Shown here in pieces: positions 16,926-26,320 of a DNA stretch of 63,300 nt (its first letter is position 1; the number at the start of each line of letters is the position of its first letter). Below the pieces are notes generated by a model that was not told the DNA's origin, searched no databases, and saw only the letters and a program-made list of their open reading frames with translations. The translations under genes were made by a program, and so were the position numbers. Origin of the DNA: an uncultured Duncaniella sp. (GTDB taxonomy: Bacteria; Bacteroidota; Bacteroidia; Bacteroidales; Muribaculaceae); NCBI GenBank assembly GCA_910586305.1, contig CAJUGS010000017.1, positions 1 through 63,300 of the forward strand, read 5' to 3'.

Positions 16926-18605
16926 TTAGTTGTAAAGCTGTGCAGCGGTGACTTCTTTTTCGCCGAATTCGTAGGCCACGGGTTCGCCTCCGAGTTTGGG
17001 GTTGCGTGTGAGGTCGACGTCGCTGAATGGGAATGTGAATCGTGCCTCTGTGGCTGTCGATACTCCCTTGCCTTCTTCCTTGAATGCATACTGACTCGGC
17101 TCGGTCTCGTCGAACTCGTAGGAGCAGTTGCGGTGCTGTGAGTTGACGTAGTTGAGCACTTCCTGTCGCTTGTAGTATGAGCGTCGGAGGAGGTCATACC
17201 AGTATTGTCCTTCCATTGCAAGCTCTATGCGTCGCTCGTAGTGGATGTCGTCGTAGGTGATTGTGCGCTTTGTTTCCATTCCGGCACGTGTGCGGACGGC
17301 GTTGTAGTAGGTTAGCGCGGTCTCGTCGGATGTTGATGCGTTGTTGCCCATCACGGCTTCGGCGAGGTTGAGGTAGACTTCGGCGAGTCGCATCATGTAG
17401 GCGTTGGCTCCTGAGTTGTGGAGGTAGGTCTGTCCGTTCATGGCGTGTGTGCCGTAGACGTGCTTGATGATGTTGCATTGTTCGCGTGCTTTTTCGCCTA
17501 TACCGTCACCGTCGGTCGGGTATGTGTATCCTCCGAGTTTGGGGTAGCTTTCGCCATAGGTGCATATTGTGGCGTGGCGGCGTTTGCGATCCTTTGCGTC
17601 GTAGGTTTTTACGAGGTCGTAGGATGCGAATGTCGATCCGCCCCAGTTGCCGTCGGCGATCATTGTTGACCATCCGAAGAATGCTGTCATCTGGTTGTTG
17701 CAACCGAATCCCATGCCGCCCTGCGGGTCTCCTGCCATGAACTGGAGCTGGAATACCGACTCGGAGTTGTTGTTCTGTGTGGCGAGATTGAAGAGGTCCT
17801 CATAGTCGTCCATGAGTTTGAACGGGCCTTCGATGCATTTGAGCGCGGCCTTGCGGGCGAGGTCGAGGTAGTAGGGGTTGCGTGTGGCCCGGTTGTAGTC
17901 GGTGGCGATGTTTGTTCCGTCGTATTCTCCCTCGGTGGTGAGTCCGGCCATGGAGAGGTAGATGCGCGAGAGGAGTCCGTATGCGCTGTATGAGTTTACG
18001 CGTCCGGTCTGGCTCTGTGTCTGCGGGAGGTTGGCTGCGGCATACTCGAGGTCTCGTATTGCGAATTCCATCACGTCGGTCTGTCGGTGGGCCGGGCATA
18101 TGGCGTGCTGCTGCTGGTACTTGGTGTCGGTGTAGAGGATTGCTCGTCCCCAGATCGAGCCGATGTACCAGTAGGCCACTCCTCGCATGAAGCGCGCTTC
18201 AGCCATTCCCTGTATCTTGGCTGTCTCTGAGGGGCCTGAGCTTGCCTTTATGGCGTTGATGACGTTGTTGCTCGAGGATACTACGAGGTAGAGTGATCCC
18301 CAGGCTTCTTCGAGGCCTTCGGTAAGGGATGTCTCGGTGAAGTTGCAGTAGAACTTCACGTAGTCGGAGTATTGTGCGGTGATGTTGTTGGCGCGTCCGT
18401 CGCCTACAGCCCAGGAGAATTTATTGTTGAAGTTGTTCCAGCAGTAGTTGTATAGTGGGTATACGGCTGCTGCCACAGCCTCGTCGTTGTCGTAGAATGT
18501 GTCCTCGTTGGCCTGTGTCGTGTTGGTCTGTTCAAGGAAGTCGGAGCATGACGACATCATGAGGAGACCGGCCAGGGCTGAGGTAAGAAATATATTTGAT
18601 TTCAT
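16926..18605 (-). CDS. SusD/RagB family nutrient-binding lipoprotein
   Basis: 559 aa, lipobox MMSSC with Cys at residue 20. The all-helical TPR-like SusD fold is indicated by the N-terminal TQANEDTFYDNDEAV segment, ARFMRGVAYWYIG, RLAEVYLNLAEA and the C-terminal signature with IRYERRIELAMEG-like sequence (here IHYERRIELAMEGQYWYDLL). SusD proteins sit as a lid on the SusC channel and bind the polysaccharide at the cell surface. Here the ligand is inferred to be xylan from the neighbouring GH10/GH43/GH67 genes. It lies 36 bases after the SusC gene. Confidence 0.96.
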   Translation of the reverse strand: MKSNIFLTSALAGLLMMSSCSDFLEQTNTTQANEDTFYDNDEAVAAAVYPLYNYCWNNFNNKFSWAVGDGRANNITAQYSDYVKFYCNFTETSLTEGLEEAWGSLYLVVSSSNNVINAIKASSGPSETAKIQGMAEARFMRGVAYWYIGSIWGRAILYTDTKYQQQHAICPAHRQTDVMEFAIRDLEYAAANLPQTQSQTGRVNSYSAYGLLSRIYLSMAGLTTEGEYDGTNIATDYNRATRNPYYLDLARKAALKCIEGPFKLMDDYEDLFNLATQNNNSESVFQLQFMAGDPQGGMGFGCNNQMTAFFGWSTMIADGNWGGSTFASYDLVKTYDAKDRKRRHATICTYGESYPKLGGYTYPTDGDGIGEKAREQCNIIKHVYGTHAMNGQTYLHNSGANAYMMRLAEVYLNLAEAVMGNNASTSDETALTYYNAVRTRAGMETKRTITYDDIHYERRIELAMEGQYWYDLLRRSYYKRQEVLNYVNSQHRNCSYEFDETEPSQYAFKEEGKGVSTATEARFTFPFSDVDLTRNPKLGGEPVAYEFGEKEVTAAQLYN

Positions 18606-18641
18606 TGCGTTTGTTCTGGTTGAAGAAGTTGGGAGATGTGT

Positions 18642-21600
18642 TTAGAACGATACATTGAGTCCCACGGTGTAGATGCGCGGCGATGGGTAGCGTCCGTAGT
18701 CGACTCCGTTGAGGAGTGCGTCGCCGTTGTGTGCTCCTACTTCGGGATCGAGTCCCTTGTATTTTGTCCAGGTCTTGAGGTTCTGGAGGTTGCAGTAGAT
18801 TCGCACGTTCTCGAGATAGGCCTTGCGTACAATCTGCCGGGGGAGTGTGTAGCCCACGGAGATGTTCTGGAGGCGTATGTAGGATGCGTCTTCTACGAGA
18901 CGGTCGGAGACGCGTGTGTAGTTGTTGTTGGCATCGCTTGCCTGGATGGCCGGCATGAGTGTGGATCCGGCGTTTGTGACGTGGAGGTTGCGGTAGTCAC
19001 CTTCGGGTCCGTTGGGGTCGATCATCTCTACGCGGGCATAGTTGAGGGCGTCTTTGGTGACGTTGGAGTTGACACGTGGGTCTTCGATGCGGTAGCGTGT
19101 GAGGTTGAGGGCCTTGTTGCCGTAGGCTCCGGAGAAGAAGATGCTGAGGTCGATTCCTTTCCAGGAGAATGTGTTGCCGAATCCGAATGTGAATTTCGGT
19201 TCGGGGTTGCCGATGAATGTGCAGTCGCCTTCGTCGATAACGCCGTCGCCGTTGACGTCTTCAAAGATGTAGTCGCCTATCCATGTGGATGATGGGCTTA
19301 TGGTGTTGCCCTTGGGTATGGCCACTTGTACGAGCTTGCCGTCGGCATCGTGGCGGTAGAAGTCGGTGGGCTTGTCGAATCGGCCGATGACTTTATATCC
19401 CCAGAACTGTGCCACGGGCTGTCCTACCTTTGTCATTGTGATGTTCCAGTTGGTAGATCCCGGCTGCATGGTGCGGACGAGTGTCGCGCTCTCGGTGTCG
19501 AGCTCGCGCACCTTGTTGCGATTGAGCGAGAAGATGACGTTTGTGGTCCACTGGAAGTTGCGGTTTGTGATGTTTGTGGTGTTGAGTGTGAGCTCTATAC
19601 CCTTGTTTTCGAGCGATCCCACGTTCTGCCACGGGTTGGCAGGTCCGTCGGAGCCGTATCCGTTGATGTAGGCCGGCATCTGTACCTGCAGAAGGAGGTT
19701 TTTGGTGCGTTTGTAGTAGAGGTCGGCTGAGAATTCGATGCGGTTGTCGAGGAATCCGAGGTCAAGACCGAGGTTGTATGAGTAGGTTGTCTCCCACTTG
19801 AGGTCGCTGTTAGGTGTGTTGGCGTTCATGACACCCTGTCCCCACGGTGTGGTCTTGAAGTTAAGGAGTCCGATTGTTGCCCACTGGTCGACGTTCTGGT
19901 TGCCTGTGGCGCCCCATCCGAATCTCAGCTTGGTGTTGTTCATCCAGTGGATGTCTCTGAGGAAGCTTTCCTGGCTTGCACGCCATGCGAGTGCTACCGA
20001 TGGGAACCATCCCCATCTGTTCTGCTTGGTGAAGCGTGAGGATCCGTCGCGGCGTATTGTGGCTGTGAGCAGGTAGCGGTCGTCGAAGCTGTAGAAGACG
20101 CGTCCGAACCATGACAGGATGGAGTTGTGGAATTTTGATCCGTTTGTGCGTGATGTGCTGTTGTCGCCTGCCGAGAGGTCGGGGGTGGTGTTGGTGAGGA
20201 ATCCCGATGCTGTGCCTATCTGCTGCTCCCAGTTGAAATGGCTCATTTCGTGGCCGAGCATTGCGTTGACGGAGTGTACCTTGTTGAATGTGACGTTGTA
20301 GGTGAGGATGTTGCGCCAGCTCCAGTATTTGGTCTGTGTCTTGGTCCAGCGTGATGAGCGGATTTCCTGTTTCTTGAGTCCGAACTGGTAGTCGGGCTGG
20401 TAGTAATAGTAGTTGTTGTAGTTCCAGTCGCCCGATACTTCGGTCTTGAGTGTGAGGCCTTTGTAGAGTGTGGCCTCGAGGAATGTGTTGAGTCGGAAGT
20501 TGGTCTTGCGGTTGTTGTTTGTGATGAGTGATGCGAGACCCACGGGGTTGTCGGGCATCCAGACATCGTCGGGACCGTCAAAAGATCCGTCGGGTGCTGT
20601 CACTGCCACTGTGGGTGGCTGCATGAGTGCCGCGAGGATGGTGTTGTTGTCTGTGCCGACGTTCTGCTTTGTCTCGGAGAATGAGAAGTTTATGCCTCCG
20701 CGAAGCCATGACTTGATCTGTGTCTCGAGATTGGAGCGCAGTGAAAGGCGGCGGAAGTCGGAGCCGAGTGCGATACCGTCCTGGTCCATGTAGCCGCCTG
20801 AGAATGCGTAGGTGGTCTTCTCGTTTCCGCCCGACACCGATAGATTGTGGCTTGTCATGAATGCTGTGCGGAAGAGCTCGTCCTGCCAGTTGGTGCCTTT
20901 TCCGAGGAGGTCGGGGCGTACGGACCAGCTGTACTGCGGTGTGATGCCGAGTTCGGCTCTGTAGTTGAAGAGTTCGGCGTACTCGCGGAGGTTGATCATG
21001 TCATACTGCTTGGGCATCTGCTGCCATCCCACGTAGCCGTCGTAGGTGACGGTGGCGTTGCCGGTCTGTCCGCGTTTGGTGGTGATCATTATGACACCGT
21101 TTGACGCACGCGAACCATATATGGCTGTTGCGGATGCGTCCTTGAGGATGTCCATCGACACGATGTCGGAGGGGTTGATGGTGGAGAGGGGGTTGGATGT
21201 TCCGTTGTCGTCGGCTGAGGAGGCCTCGATGACCACTCCGTCAATGACGAAGATGGGCTGCGAGGTGGCGTTGAGCGAGTTGATGCCTCGGATGCGGATG
21301 GTGGATGCTGCACCTGGTGTGCCGGAGTTGGCCTGGATGGTCACACCTGCGGCGCGTCCCTGGAGTACCTGGTCGATACTTGTGGGGACTGATTTCTTGA
21401 TGGCTGCGTCGCCTACTGAGGCCACTGATCCAGTCATGTCGGATCGTTTCATCTGTCCGTAGCCGACTACCACGACTTCGTCGAGTACTTCGGCGTTTTC
21501 CTTAAGGGTTACGGTGATGTTTGTGCGTCCCTGGATGTCTATAGTCTGTGTGGTGTAGCCCACATAGCTCACGACGAGGGATGCTGTCTTTGGTACGTTC

Positions 21601-21797
21601 AGCCTGAAGTTACCGTCGATATCGGTTGCGATACCGTTTTGGGTGCCTTTTTGCTGCACTGTTGCTCCGATGAGCGGATCGCCCGCTTCATCGAGCACGT
21701 TTCCCGTCACAGTTATGTTCTGGGAAATTGCCCATAACGGAGTCATGACGACTGCGAAAAGCATTATGAGCCTTAAAAAGTTTGTTGCGCACTTCAT
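18642..21797 (-). CDS. SusC/RagA family TonB-dependent transporter
   Basis: 1051 aa. A signal peptide (about residues 1-25) is followed by a CarboxypepD_reg-like domain (about 28-110, ITVTGNVLDEAGDPLIG), a TonB-box-like DEVVVVGYG, the plug domain with IRIRGINSLN and ITTKRG, then a 22-strand beta-barrel ending in an aromatic terminal strand (YTVGLNVSF). It imports xylan oligosaccharides across the outer membrane, powered by TonB. It is the first gene of the operon and lies behind a leader of about 190 bases. Confidence 0.97.
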   Translation of the reverse strand: MKCATNFLRLIMLFAVVMTPLWAISQNITVTGNVLDEAGDPLIGATVQQKGTQNGIATDIDGNFRLNVPKTASLVVSYVGYTTQTIDIQGRTNITVTLKENAEVLDEVVVVGYGQMKRSDMTGSVASVGDAAIKKSVPTSIDQVLQGRAAGVTIQANSGTPGAASTIRIRGINSLNATSQPIFVIDGVVIEASSADDNGTSNPLSTINPSDIVSMDILKDASATAIYGSRASNGVIMITTKRGQTGNATVTYDGYVGWQQMPKQYDMINLREYAELFNYRAELGITPQYSWSVRPDLLGKGTNWQDELFRTAFMTSHNLSVSGGNEKTTYAFSGGYMDQDGIALGSDFRRLSLRSNLETQIKSWLRGGINFSFSETKQNVGTDNNTILAALMQPPTVAVTAPDGSFDGPDDVWMPDNPVGLASLITNNNRKTNFRLNTFLEATLYKGLTLKTEVSGDWNYNNYYYYQPDYQFGLKKQEIRSSRWTKTQTKYWSWRNILTYNVTFNKVHSVNAMLGHEMSHFNWEQQIGTASGFLTNTTPDLSAGDNSTSRTNGSKFHNSILSWFGRVFYSFDDRYLLTATIRRDGSSRFTKQNRWGWFPSVALAWRASQESFLRDIHWMNNTKLRFGWGATGNQNVDQWATIGLLNFKTTPWGQGVMNANTPNSDLKWETTYSYNLGLDLGFLDNRIEFSADLYYKRTKNLLLQVQMPAYINGYGSDGPANPWQNVGSLENKGIELTLNTTNITNRNFQWTTNVIFSLNRNKVRELDTESATLVRTMQPGSTNWNITMTKVGQPVAQFWGYKVIGRFDKPTDFYRHDADGKLVQVAIPKGNTISPSSTWIGDYIFEDVNGDGVIDEGDCTFIGNPEPKFTFGFGNTFSWKGIDLSIFFSGAYGNKALNLTRYRIEDPRVNSNVTKDALNYARVEMIDPNGPEGDYRNLHVTNAGSTLMPAIQASDANNNYTRVSDRLVEDASYIRLQNISVGYTLPRQIVRKAYLENVRIYCNLQNLKTWTKYKGLDPEVGAHNGDALLNGVDYGRYPSPRIYTVGLNVSF

Positions 21798-21993
21798 GAA
21801 AATAAATAATGGATAATTGGGTAGAAGGTTTTAGGTTTTGGTTTTGCTTTTGCTTTCAGGTTTGTTCAGATGGTAGTTTTTCTTTGTGTTTTTGTGGCTT
21901 CGCTTGGCTTGGCCGGGTTTGATTTCTGGTTATTTGTTTTCACGTGTAGTTTATGGTATTGTCGCCTCGCTCCGGAGGGGCGGACGGACGTTA

Positions 21994-22001
21994 CAAAGTT
22001 A
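21994..22001 (-). promoter_or_regulatory. -7 box of the SusC operon
   Basis: The minus strand reads TAACTTTG, matching TAnnTTTG. The -33 element is not recognisable, in keeping with a promoter that needs an activator (the HTCS). Confidence 0.55.
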
Positions 22002-22171
22002 GGGTAATTTTGCCTAAATAATCCTAATTTTCGGTGCATAAATCTAAATAGACGAAACACCAACTGTTGAAAATGAAACATGAATCACTTTGAAACGATA
22101 CAAATATGTTGTAAAACATAAAATTAGAGTCTGAAAATGAGCGTAAAAAGTTCGGTTTAATGAATTTTTGC

Positions 22172-22179
22172 TAACTTTG
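22172..22179 (+). promoter_or_regulatory. -7 box of the HTCS gene
   Basis: TAACTTTG 24 bases before the ATG at 22203, giving a leader of about 18 bases. No clear -33 TTTG. Confidence 0.55.
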
Positions 22180-22202
22180 TGATAAATTAGTCCGACAATA
22201 CC

Positions 22203-25200
22203 ATGAGCATAGTTACCCGATGTCTACTTATTGTATTTTCAAGCCTTCTTTCAGTCCTTTCGCTGTCGGCCGGGACCGGGCGTTTTTTCACGCCCGACAA
22301 CGAGCTGTCTTCCTCGCTTGTCAACTATATCATGCAGGACCGCGAGGGGTATGTCTGGGTGGCCACCGAGTATGGTCTGAACCGTAGCGACGGGACCGGG
22401 TTCGGAGTGTATCGCAACGATCCGTCTGACTCGACATCGCTGCGCCACAACTATGTGCGAACCATCCATGAGGACAGCAGTGGAAGACTGAGGGTGGGAT
22501 GTATCAACGGCCTGATGGAGTTTGACCGTGCAACCGACTCTTTCCGTGACATACCTCTCTATGACCGCGGACGCCGTGTGTACCCTCACGTGGCTTCCAT
22601 GCTGGAGCTTTCCGACGGCAGTCTCTGGGTTGCTACCCTTGGCAACGGTATCTTCAAGGTGGATTCATCGGGGCGTAGGGCCGACAGGCTTGACAAGGTG
22701 TCGAGGATTGTCGGCAACGATTATGTGACGGTGTTGTGTGAGGATGACACTCATGCTGTGTGGGTGGGCACGGAGCGCAACGGGCTGTGCCGCTACTATC
22801 CGTCGAGCGGGGTGGGGCGTAGCTATGGCGAGGATGAACTGCCCGGAGTGAAGGTGTCGGATATCACGCTCAGCCCGAGGGGCGACGTGATGGTGGGACT
22901 GCTCGATAACGGCGGAGTGGCCGTGTATGACCGCGCGGCTGACCGGTTCACCCTTCCGGTGGCCTCTCTGGCCGGACTTCCTGTGAAGAGTATCGCCTTT
23001 GTGGAGGATGATATGCTCGTGGCTACGGAGGGCAGGGGTGTCAAGCGCCTGCGCGCATGGACTGTTGAGGATTATCTGCTCGATGACCCGGCTGTGGATC
23101 TCGCCAAGGCCAAGGTGCACCATATAATGAAGGACCGCGACGGCAATCTCTGGCTCGCAATATTTCAGCAGGGTGTTTATCTTTCGGGCCACCGGCGTGT
23201 GAAATTCGGATATATGGGTTGTCGTCGCAAGGACAATCCCATAGGCGAGGGGTGTGTGATGACGGTGTTCGGCGATTCCCGCGGTGATGTGTGGGTGTCG
23301 TGTGACAATGACGGTATCTACCGTGTCAATGATGTGACCGGCGAGCGTCTGGCCCGGTATCCTCTTGCCGAGACGGCTCTGAAGTTTTTCGAAGACCGTT
23401 TCGGACGGCTGTGGGTGGGCACCTATGGGGGCGGACTGTTGAGCCTCGACCGCTCTACGGGGCGCCTGTCGGCTGTAGCTGAATTGGCCGGGACAAGGGT
23501 CTATGGAATAGACGAGGACGAGAAGGGCGCTATATATGCGGCTACGCTTGGCGACGGAGTGTTCCGTCTCGACCCATCGGGAGGTGAGGCAGTGCAGTTC
23601 AGGGCCGGAAAGGGTGGTGCCGGCGATCCGGCAGCCTCGGTGCCGAGCGACTGGGTGAATGATGTCCGTATAGACAGTCGTGGACGTGTGTGGCTGGCTA
23701 CTTATGCCGGAGTGATGCGTCTCGATCCCGTGTCGGGTACCATCTCTCCGGTGAGAGGCCTCGAGGGTGTTATAGCCTATAATATTGAGGAGGTTCACGA
23801 CGGCCGTATATGTGCGGGCACAGTGGGTGGACTGCGTATCATTGATGCCGATAGAGGGAAGATCGAGAATGTCACGATGGCCGACGGACTGCCAAACGAC
23901 GTGGTGTGTGGCATTGTCGAGGATGCGTCGCACAATCTGTGGCTCAGTTCCTATCGCGGTATCTCGCGCTATAATCCATCGACCGGGCGGGTGATGAGCT
24001 TCGACTCGGGCGACGGGCTGCAGGGCAATGAGTTCACACACGGTGCCTTCTGCTCGGCTCCCGATGGCAAGATATTTTTCGGAGGGACTTACGGAGTCAC
24101 ATCTTTCCATCCCTATGACATCAGCGAGGATGCGCGCCGCTATATGCCGAGGATAGTGAGATTTGATATTTTCGGGGCTCCGGTGAATGCCACGACTCTT
24201 TCTGACGGACGGAGTGTGGTGGATGGCGACCTGTCGGAAGCGCGGGAGGTGACGCTCGGTCCGTCGGACAATACTTTCACCGTCCACTTTTCCACGATGA
24301 CTTTTGACAATCCGGACAAGATTGTCTATTGCTACCGTATCCCGGAGCTTTCGGCGCGATGGCTCAACACGGCTCCCGGTACCAACAAGGTGACATTCAA
24401 CAATCTCTCTCCAGGGACATACACATTCCAGGTGAAGGTGGATGGCGATGACAGACCCGAGGGGGTGACATCGCTCACAGTCACCATCCTCCCCCCGTGG
24501 TATCAGTCGTGGTGGGCCTTCGGTATATACCTTCTGCTGTTCCTTCTGCTTCTTGCCGCCACTGTCCACTATGTGCGTATGCGCAACCGTGAGCGCCAGG
24601 AGAAGCTGGATATCAAGAAGATGGAGGAGATCAATGAGGCGAAGTTGCAGTTTGTCTACAACATCACTCACGAGATACGCACTCCCATGACTCTGATCAT
24701 TAATCCGATAGAGAAGCTCATGGCCAATTGTCGCGACAATGCCCTGCGCCCTGTCTATACCATGATATTCCGCAACTCACAGCGTATACTCAGTCTGCTC
24801 AACCAGCTCATGGATGTGCGCCGTCTCGAGAAGGGGCAGATGCGTATGCACTTTTCGGAGACCGATATGGCCGGTTTCATACGCGACGTGATGAAGCCTT
24901 TCGAGATATATGCCAGGGGAAAAAATGTGGAGCTGAGGTTCGAGTGTCCCGACAGAAAGGTCGAAGCATGGGTTGACCTGTTCAATTTCGACAAGGTGCT
25001 TATGAATCTTCTGAGCAATGCCTTCAAGTATACTCCTTCGGGTGGCACTATCACCGTGGGGCTTTCGGAAGGGGTGGATATGGCGGCTCAGCCTCCGCTC
25101 GACAGATGGGTGAGAATCACTGTGGCTGACACAGGGATAGGGATAGATCCGTCACAGATGGGTAAGATATTCGACCGCTTCTACCGTATCGAGAACAGTG

Positions 25201-26264
25201 TCACGCAGTCGAGCTTCGGTGCCGGTATAGGTCTGCACCTGGTGCATTCGCTTGTGAGCCTGCATCATGGCACTATAGATGTGCGCAACAATCCCGGCGG
25301 ACGTGGCTGCGAGTTCTCTATAACCATTCCTGCCGGGAGTGACCATCTCACCTCGGAAGAGCTTGCACGTACCTGTGAACCCGAGAGTGTACCCGTAGAG
25401 CGTGTGGCCGGTGTGGCTGCCACCGTCGGCGAGGAGCAGCAGGCTGCCGACTGTGAGCAACGGCCTAAGACCAGGTCGCGTATTATGGTGGTGGAGGATG
25501 ACGCGGAAATACGCGGCTATATCAGCCGTGAGCTTGGCGATACGTACACGATAGTAGCTTTCTCCAATGCCGAAGAGGCGCTCGAGGCTGCTCTGACGGA
25601 GTCGCCGATGCCCGACCTGATAGTTTCAGATGTCATGATGCCCGGACTTGACGGTATCACGTTTACCCGTAAGGTGAAGAAGGGTTTCAATACCAATCAT
25701 ATTCCGGTGATTCTTCTTTCGGCACGCTCGCGTCCCGAAGAGGTGCGCGAGGCCCTGGAGAGCGGTGCCGACTACTATGTTGTGAAGCCGTTCAACACCG
25801 AGGTGCTCAAGATGACCATTGCCAGTCTGCTTTCCAACCGCCGTATGCTCAAGGTCAAATACAGCGGGTCGCAGGACCAGGAGGACAAGGTGGAGAAGAT
25901 AGAGCTTAATTCTCACGACGAGGTGCTGATGAACAAGATTATGGCCGTGATAAACGAGCAGATTTCCTCGCCCGAGCTAAGTGTGGAGAGTCTGGCCGCG
26001 AGTGTGGGTATAAGCCGAGTGCATCTCAACCGCCGTCTGCGCGAAATCACCAACCAGAGCGCGCGCGACTTTATCCGCAATATCCGTCTGCGCCAGGCGG
26101 CCCGACTGCTTCGCGAGAAGAAGCTCTCCATAGCCGAGGTGGCCTATGCCACAGGCTATTCCAACCCGTCGCATTTCTCGGTAGTTTTCAAGGAGGTTTT
26201 CGGCACCACGCCCCGCGCTTATGCCATGCAGACCGACAATGAAGAAGATGCAGCAGAAAAGTAG
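22203..26264 (+). CDS. Hybrid two-component system regulator (HTCS)
   Basis: 1353-residue one-protein sensor and regulator. A signal peptide (about 1-23) leads into periplasmic two-bladed propellers made of Reg_prop repeats (about 30-650, e.g. REGYVWVATEYGLNR, DRFGRLWVGTYGGGL), then a Y_Y_Y domain, a transmembrane helix at about 775-795, HisKA with H823 in NITHEIRTP, HATPase_c (NLLSNAFKYTP, ADTGIGID), a receiver domain with D1143 in VSDVMMPG, and a C-terminal AraC-type DNA-binding domain (about 1245-1350). It should sense a xylan oligosaccharide in the periplasm and activate the divergent operon. All phosphorelay residues are present. Confidence 0.97.
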   Translation: MSIVTRCLLIVFSSLLSVLSLSAGTGRFFTPDNELSSSLVNYIMQDREGYVWVATEYGLNRSDGTGFGVYRNDPSDSTSLRHNYVRTIHEDSSGRLRVGCINGLMEFDRATDSFRDIPLYDRGRRVYPHVASMLELSDGSLWVATLGNGIFKVDSSGRRADRLDKVSRIVGNDYVTVLCEDDTHAVWVGTERNGLCRYYPSSGVGRSYGEDELPGVKVSDITLSPRGDVMVGLLDNGGVAVYDRAADRFTLPVASLAGLPVKSIAFVEDDMLVATEGRGVKRLRAWTVEDYLLDDPAVDLAKAKVHHIMKDRDGNLWLAIFQQGVYLSGHRRVKFGYMGCRRKDNPIGEGCVMTVFGDSRGDVWVSCDNDGIYRVNDVTGERLARYPLAETALKFFEDRFGRLWVGTYGGGLLSLDRSTGRLSAVAELAGTRVYGIDEDEKGAIYAATLGDGVFRLDPSGGEAVQFRAGKGGAGDPAASVPSDWVNDVRIDSRGRVWLATYAGVMRLDPVSGTISPVRGLEGVIAYNIEEVHDGRICAGTVGGLRIIDADRGKIENVTMADGLPNDVVCGIVEDASHNLWLSSYRGISRYNPSTGRVMSFDSGDGLQGNEFTHGAFCSAPDGKIFFGGTYGVTSFHPYDISEDARRYMPRIVRFDIFGAPVNATTLSDGRSVVDGDLSEAREVTLGPSDNTFTVHFSTMTFDNPDKIVYCYRIPELSARWLNTAPGTNKVTFNNLSPGTYTFQVKVDGDDRPEGVTSLTVTILPPWYQSWWAFGIYLLLFLLLLAATVHYVRMRNRERQEKLDIKKMEEINEAKLQFVYNITHEIRTPMTLIINPIEKLMANCRDNALRPVYTMIFRNSQRILSLLNQLMDVRRLEKGQMRMHFSETDMAGFIRDVMKPFEIYARGKNVELRFECPDRKVEAWVDLFNFDKVLMNLLSNAFKYTPSGGTITVGLSEGVDMAAQPPLDRWVRITVADTGIGIDPSQMGKIFDRFYRIENSVTQSSFGAGIGLHLVHSLVSLHHGTIDVRNNPGGRGCEFSITIPAGSDHLTSEELARTCEPESVPVERVAGVAATVGEEQQAADCEQRPKTRSRIMVVEDDAEIRGYISRELGDTYTIVAFSNAEEALEAALTESPMPDLIVSDVMMPGLDGITFTRKVKKGFNTNHIPVILLSARSRPEEVREALESGADYYVVKPFNTEVLKMTIASLLSNRRMLKVKYSGSQDQEDKVEKIELNSHDEVLMNKIMAVINEQISSPELSVESLAASVGISRVHLNRRLREITNQSARDFIRNIRLRQAARLLREKKLSIAEVAYATGYSNPSHFSVVFKEVFGTTPRAYAMQTDNEEDAAEK

Positions 26265-26286
26265 GATGAATTACGAATAAAATTAT

Positions 26287-26294
26287 TATCTTTG
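26287..26294 (+). promoter_or_regulatory. -7 box of the C-S lyase gene
   Basis: TATCTTTG matches TAnnTTTG, 26 bases before the ATG at 26321. This makes the gene independent of the HTCS gene ending 22 bases earlier. Confidence 0.5.
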
Positions 26295-26320
26295 CCACCA
26301 TATAAACCAACCACTTCATT

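Larger units (their letters stand above)
21798..22202. other. Divergent regulatory region of the xylan locus
   Basis: 405 bases without a gene between SusC (-) and the HTCS regulator (+). It holds one TAACTTTG box for each direction. The 190 bases between the minus-strand box and the SusC start form a long, G/T-rich untranslated leader. The A/T-rich part at 22010-22140 lies upstream of both boxes and is the likely HTCS binding region. I could not find a convincing repeated operator by eye. Confidence 0.6.

Noticed and set aside
22665..24671. 668-codon minus-strand frame opposite the HTCS gene.
   Set aside because: His/Arg/Ile-rich shadow of the propeller repeats; no promoter, domain or signal, and the HTCS frame is unambiguous.
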